Shown piece by piece: positions 58,944 to 64,000 of a DNA stretch of 64,000 nucleotides. The stretch is from assembly GCF_905397285.1 (NCBI RefSeq), contig NZ_CAJPUX010000009.1, positions 1 to 64,000 on the forward strand, in the 5' to 3' direction. Position 1 is the stretch's first letter, and every line of letters begins with the position of its first letter. The position numbers were made by a program, and so were the translations under genes. This DNA comes from Cupriavidus plantarum. GTDB taxonomy: Bacteria > Pseudomonadota > Gammaproteobacteria > Burkholderiales > Burkholderiaceae. Under the pieces are notes generated by a model, which worked only from the letters and a program-made list of their open reading frames with translations, was not told the origin of the DNA and ran no database searches.

Positions 58944-60107
58944 ATGCGTCGCCTGATTCGCGGTGTTTCTCGGAAAGTCACAGGGGCCGACCGCGCCAAG
59001 AACGATCCCGCCGCACAGGATCCGGCGACGAACGTCGTGCCGCTGGGCGACGTGACCTTCCATCCCGGCCTCGACATCATCGCGAATCCGGTGCTGCTCG
59101 TGCGCGGCCCGGGCCTGCATGTGGTGTACGCCAATCCGGCGTCGGAGGCCGCGTTCGCGATGTCGCGACGCGCCATAGTCGAGCTCACGCTGCCCGACCT
59201 GTTCGGGGAGTCCGAGGAAGTGCGCAGCATGATCGAGAGCGTGACCGCGCGCCAGGTCGATGTGCGCCGCCAGGACCTGCTGCTGCGGCCGCCGTTGCAG
59301 GAGCCGTTGCACGCGCACGTGGTGATCGGCGCGATCGAGGGCCATCCGTCCACGGTGCTGGTCGAGCTCATGCACAACGAGCAGAAGCTCAGGAGCGACC
59401 GCGAAGAGCGGCTGATCGATCTGACGTCGGCGAACAAGGAACTGATCCGCAATCTCGCGCACGAGATCAAGAATCCGCTGGGCGGGATCCGCGGTGCCGC
59501 GCAGCTGCTCGAATTCGAGCTGCCGGAACGCTCGCTGCGCGAGTACACGCAGGTGATCATCAAGGAGTCGGATCGTCTGCAGACGCTCGTCGACCGGCTG
59601 CTGGAGCCCCATCGGCATCCGCATATCGTCTCGGAGCTCAATATCCACGAGGTGCTCGAGCGCGTGCGGTCCGTGGTGCTGGCCGAGTTTCCGAATGGGC
59701 TCGACATCGTGCGCGACTACGACGCGAGCCTGCCCGAGTTGCGTGGCGACATGGAGCAGTTGATCCAGGCCGTTCTCAACATCGTCCACAACGCGGCCCA
59801 GGCGCTGCACGAGCGTATCGCGCGCGGCGATGCGGAGATCGTATTGCGGACGCGCGTCGCGCGCCAGGTCACGATTGCCAAGCGTTTGTACAAGCTGGCA
59901 TTGGACTTGCATGTGACAGACAACGGCCCGGGCATCCCCGAGGACATACGCGAACGCATCTTCTATCCGCTGGTATCGGGACGGGATGGCGGCAGCGGAC
60001 TCGGTCTCACACTCGCTCAAACCTTCGTGCAGCAGCACGAGGGCTTGATCGAATGCGAGAGCCGGCCGGGCTTTACCGACTTCCGTATTCTGCTGCCGCT
60101 CCACTAG
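58944..60107 (+). CDS. glnL: nitrogen regulation sensor histidine kinase NtrB
   Basis: PII-controlled kinase/phosphatase for NtrC, cytoplasmic, 387 aa. A PAS domain covers about 30-140. The phospho-acceptor is His173 in NLAHEIKNPLGGIRGAAQLL. ATPase boxes are IVHNAAQAL (N), TDNGPGIP (G1) and GGSGLGLTLAQTFV (G2). It is preceded by a DUF4124 gene with four bases between them, and followed by ntrC. Confidence 0.97.
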   Translation: MRRLIRGVSRKVTGADRAKNDPAAQDPATNVVPLGDVTFHPGLDIIANPVLLVRGPGLHVVYANPASEAAFAMSRRAIVELTLPDLFGESEEVRSMIESVTARQVDVRRQDLLLRPPLQEPLHAHVVIGAIEGHPSTVLVELMHNEQKLRSDREERLIDLTSANKELIRNLAHEIKNPLGGIRGAAQLLEFELPERSLREYTQVIIKESDRLQTLVDRLLEPHRHPHIVSELNIHEVLERVRSVVLAEFPNGLDIVRDYDASLPELRGDMEQLIQAVLNIVHNAAQALHERIARGDAEIVLRTRVARQVTIAKRLYKLALDLHVTDNGPGIPEDIRERIFYPLVSGRDGGSGLGLTLAQTFVQQHEGLIECESRPGFTDFRILLPLH

Positions 60108-60201
60108 TCGCCCTTGCCTGGCGTGTCGTGCGGGCGAGGTTGGTCCAACAAGAGGGGCCCACCAGCAGGAGCCCGCCAACAGCGGGATGACGGGAGACCA
60201 C

Positions 60202-61776
<1,575 letters not shown>

Positions 61777-61781
61777 TCGAT

Positions 61782-61819
61782 GCTGGCGGCGATGCTGGTG
61801 AAACTAGCGCGCCGCCAGC
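61782..61819. terminator. Hairpin between converging ntrC and HAD genes
   Basis: GCTGGCGGC (61782-61790) pairs perfectly with GCCGCCAGC (61811-61819) around a 20-base loop. No T-tract. It overlaps the last codons of the HAD gene. A weak terminator is possible. Confidence 0.35.
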
Positions 61820-62592
61820 AACAACGCCGCCATCTCCGCAAATCCCTCCCCGCAAGCGGCTTCCGTCACGTAAGCCGGGGCCGCAGGCAGCAGGGGCAGA
61901 ATCTCCTGTACGTTCGCCACCCCCACCGACAACGGGAAGTGTCCGAACATCGCCGCGTCGTTGGCCGAGTCGCCGATAAACAGCCACTCGCCGCGATCGG
62001 CATCGATATCCCCGCCCAGCAGTTCCCGGACACATAGCCGGCTCATCGACAGCTTGTCGTGCGCGCCGAACCAGCCGTTCACGTGGATCGAGCTCACGGT
62101 GGCCGTCATGCCCGCCTCGGTCATCATCGCCGCGATGCGGGCCACCGCGTCGGCCGGCAGCTTCGGCACGTCCTCCGCATGGTCCACAGCCAGGTCCGCC
62201 GCGTGCCAGGCCTGATCGGAAGCCAGCGCGCACCCCGGCACCGCCCGCACGATCTCGTCGCCGAGCGTCCGAATGCGCGCGAGGTTGCGCGCCCGGGTCT
62301 CCGCATCGTCCAGGTATCGCGTCACGAGCTTGCCTTCGCGCAGATGGCAATAAAACGCGCCGTTCTCGCCGATGATGGCGTCCACGGGCCAGAGCCGGGT
62401 CAGGATTTCGGCCCATGCGATGCAACGTCCAGTCACGGGAATGACATGGAGGCCAGCCCGCTTCAATCGGTCGAGCGCGGCATAGGTGGCGGCGGGCAGG
62501 GCGCCATCGGTGGTCAGCGTGCCGTCGATATCGGTCAGCACACCACGAACGCGGCGCAGCGCCGCAACAGACAGGGAGGCGATAGGTTGCAT
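61804..62592 (-). CDS. HAD-superfamily sugar-phosphatase-like hydrolase
   Basis: A 262-aa Cof-type HAD hydrolase. The nucleophile motif is LTDIDGTLTTDG near the N-terminus, with motif IV GDSANDAAMFGHF near residue 205. The cap is of the type seen in sucrose-phosphate and mannosyl-phosphoglycerate phosphatases. The likely start is ATG 62592 (MQPIASLSV); a longer start at 62655 lacks support. It stands alone between ntrC and the ugp gene. The substrate is unknown. Confidence 0.88.
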   Translation of the reverse strand: MQPIASLSVAALRRVRGVLTDIDGTLTTDGALPAATYAALDRLKRAGLHVIPVTGRCIAWAEILTRLWPVDAIIGENGAFYCHLREGKLVTRYLDDAETRARNLARIRTLGDEIVRAVPGCALASDQAWHAADLAVDHAEDVPKLPADAVARIAAMMTEAGMTATVSSIHVNGWFGAHDKLSMSRLCVRELLGGDIDADRGEWLFIGDSANDAAMFGHFPLSVGVANVQEILPLLPAAPAYVTEAACGEGFAEMAALLLAAR

Positions 62593-62685
62593 GGCCGCGC
62601 ATTGTACGCAAACCATCGTATGCAAACCATCCGGCCATGGCGCGCCCGGTTTCATCCGCCGTCAAGCGTGCTGTGTCGTAAAAAA

Positions 62686-62703
62686 GCTGCAATATTTCCG
62701 TCA
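62686..62703. promoter_or_regulatory. Candidate Pho box upstream of ugpB
   Basis: CTGCAAT-ATTT-CCGTCAT matches the PhoB repeat CTGTCAT-N4-CTGTCAT at 11 of 14 positions with the right 11-base spacing. It lies about 120 bases before the ugpB ATG. CTGACATAAAA at 62755-62765 is a further half-site. ugp genes are Pho-regulated in E. coli. Confidence 0.4.
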
Positions 62704-62821
62704 TAAACCGGGTTTGCCCCGTTTCCTGACCGTTGGGACCGGCGTAACATCCCGCTGACATAAAAAATGCCTAGATTCAGTCGCTTTTCGCCGATTGATG
62801 ACAGCCTTAGGAGAGTCGCAG

Positions 62822-64000
62822 ATGTCCTTACCGCGCAATATTCTGAAGTTCGCCGCCGTCGCCGCAATGGCCGTGGCCGGCACCGCCCATGCCGCTACCG
62901 AGATCCAGTGGTGGCACGCCATGGAAGGTGCGCTGAACGAAAAAGTCAACGACATCGCCAACAAGTTCAACGCCAGCCAGTCCGAGTACAAGGTCGTTCC
63001 CGTCAACAAGGGCAACTACGACGAGACGATGGCCGCGGGGATCGCCGCGTTCCGCGCCGGCAGCGCGCCGGCGATCCTGCAGGTGTTCGAAGTGGGCACC
63101 GCCACGATGATGAGCGCCAAGGGCGCGATCAAGCCGGTGTCGACGGTCATGAAGGACGCCGGCGAGAAGTTCGACCAGTCGGCCTACATCCCGGCGGTCG
63201 CCGGCTACTACACCTCGTCGAAGGGCGAGATGCTGTCGTTCCCGTTCAACAGCTCGACGACGGTGTTCTACTACAACAAGGACGCCTTCAAGAAGGCCGG
63301 CCTCGATCACCCGCCCAAGACGTGGCCGGAAGTCATGCAGTTCTCGGCCAAGCTGAAGGCTTCGGGCCAGAACTGCGCGTACACGACCGACTGGCAGGGC
63401 TGGGTCCACCTCGAGTCGTTCTCGGCGTGGCACAACACGTTGTATGCGACCAAGAACAACGGTTTTGGCGGTACCGATGCACGCCTGGCGTTCAACAGCC
63501 CGCTGCACGTGAAGCACATCTCGAACCTGCAGGACATGGTCAAGAAGGGTTACTTCAGCTACGGCGGCCGCAAGGCGGAGTCGCAGGCCAAGTTCTATAA
63601 CGGCGAGTGCGCGATGTTCACGGGTTCGTCGGCCTCGCTGGCCAACATCCGCCGTAACGCGAAGTTCCAGTTCGGCGTGTCGACGCTGCCGTACTACCCG
63701 GACGTGCAGGGCGCCCCGCAGAACACGATCATCGGCGGCGCGTCGCTGTGGGTGATGGGCGGCAAGAAGCCGGAGGAGTACAAGGGCGTGGCCAAGTTCT
63801 TCACGTACCTGTCGCGTCCGGAAGTCCAGTCCGAATGGCACCAGGCCACCGGCTACCTGCCGGTGACGATGGCCGCGTACGAACTGACCAAGAAGTCGGG
63901 TTTCTATGACAAGAACCCGGGCGCCGACGTGTCCGTGCAGCAGATGGTCGTGAAGACCACCGACAAGTCGCGCGGCGTGCGCCTCGGCAACCTCGTGCAG
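62822..64000 (+). CDS. ugpB: sn-glycerol-3-phosphate ABC transporter substrate-binding protein UgpB (cut by window edge)
   Basis: Periplasmic binding protein for glycerol 3-phosphate and its diesters; 393 codons are visible and the frame runs off the right edge. The signal peptide is LPRNILKFAAVAAMAVAGTAHA. The mature start ATEIQWWHAMEGALNEKVND, NKGNYDETMAAGIAAFRAG, and the ligand-site stretch FPFNSSTTVFYYNKDAFKKAG are those of UgpB. TAGGAGAG precedes the ATG. Permease and ATPase genes should follow outside the window. Phosphate control is suggested by a candidate Pho box upstream. Confidence 0.95.
   Translation, partial: MSLPRNILKFAAVAAMAVAGTAHAATEIQWWHAMEGALNEKVNDIANKFNASQSEYKVVPVNKGNYDETMAAGIAAFRAGSAPAILQVFEVGTATMMSAKGAIKPVSTVMKDAGEKFDQSAYIPAVAGYYTSSKGEMLSFPFNSSTTVFYYNKDAFKKAGLDHPPKTWPEVMQFSAKLKASGQNCAYTTDWQGWVHLESFSAWHNTLYATKNNGFGGTDARLAFNSPLHVKHISNLQDMVKKGYFSYGGRKAESQAKFYNGECAMFTGSSASLANIRRNAKFQFGVSTLPYYPDVQGAPQNTIIGGASLWVMGGKKPEEYKGVAKFFTYLSRPEVQSEWHQATGYLPVTMAAYELTKKSGFYDKNPGADVSVQQMVVKTTDKSRGVRLGNLVQ

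Overview
This 64-kb window is GC-rich chromosomal DNA from a beta-proteobacterium of the order Burkholderiales, most likely Cupriavidus or a close relative such as Ralstonia. The evidence is the gene order (dnaX-ybaB-recR; surE-pcm-nlpD-rpoS; ndk-rlmN-pilW-rodZ-ispG-hisS-yfgM-bamB-der-hfq-hflX-hflK-hflC-hisZ-purA; glnA-ntrB-ntrC), the codon use, an orphan Bug-type binding protein and the protein sequences themselves. I see no insertion sequence, prophage, integron or CRISPR array and no rRNA. The window starts inside dnaX and ends inside a ugpB-like gene. It is mostly core genome with two accessory-looking parts.

Layout. 1-2022: end of dnaX, then ybaB and recR (replication and repair). 2045-9063: accessory catabolic block with a LysR regulator, a family III CoA-transferase, an HMG-CoA-lyase-like enzyme, an orphan Bug binding protein and a three-gene NitT/TauT-type ABC importer. 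9118-17420: quinone-oxidoreductase-like gene, then surE-pcm-nlpD-rpoS-exonuclease, a convergent endonuclease/phosphatase-family gene, and rlmD. 17466-35937: a Bax-inhibitor-1-type membrane protein, then the long ndk-to-purA housekeeping run covering nucleotide metabolism, rRNA modification, pilus assembly, cell shape, isoprenoids, tRNA charging, outer-membrane assembly, ribosome GTPases, Hfq and HflKC, plus a phosphoribosyltransferase gene. 35958-37086: an Rrf2 regulator with an NAD(P)-binding oxidoreductase, each preceded by a copy of the same imperfect palindrome. 37352-37438: tRNA-Leu(CAG), divergent from rnr. 37505-46927: rnr, rlmB, a sirtuin, tal, rpiA, an unrecognised secreted protein, yggX and argA. 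46951-51198: giant hrpA helicase. 51262-56394: an envelope-flavoured run (YncE-type propeller, atypical polysaccharide deacetylase, fatty acid hydroxylase, EI24 protein, molybdopterin-binding-fold protein) facing a rhodanese gene. 56395-61776: glnA with a sigma54 promoter and NtrC enhancer, a DUF4124-type protein, ntrB and ntrC. 61804-64000: HAD phosphatase and ugpB with a candidate Pho box.

Functionally the window joins stress adaptation (rpoS, nlpD, surE, pcm, hfq, hflX/K/C, rnr, yggX), nitrogen control (glnA/ntrBC), envelope assembly (bamB, yfgM, rodZ, pilW) and translation maintenance (rlmN, rlmD, rlmB, hrpA, hisS, der).

I did not find a clearly new multi-gene system. The best leads are regulatory. 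One is a perfectly palindromic -10 element between argA and hrpA that could start leaderless transcripts in both directions. Another is the paired 27-bp operator-like sites of the Rrf2/oxidoreductase unit. The third is a set of apparently leaderless housekeeping genes (surE, rlmB, perhaps rnr). Among proteins, the most unusual are the deacetylase that lacks a metal-ligand Asp and the orphan secreted protein at 43514-44896.
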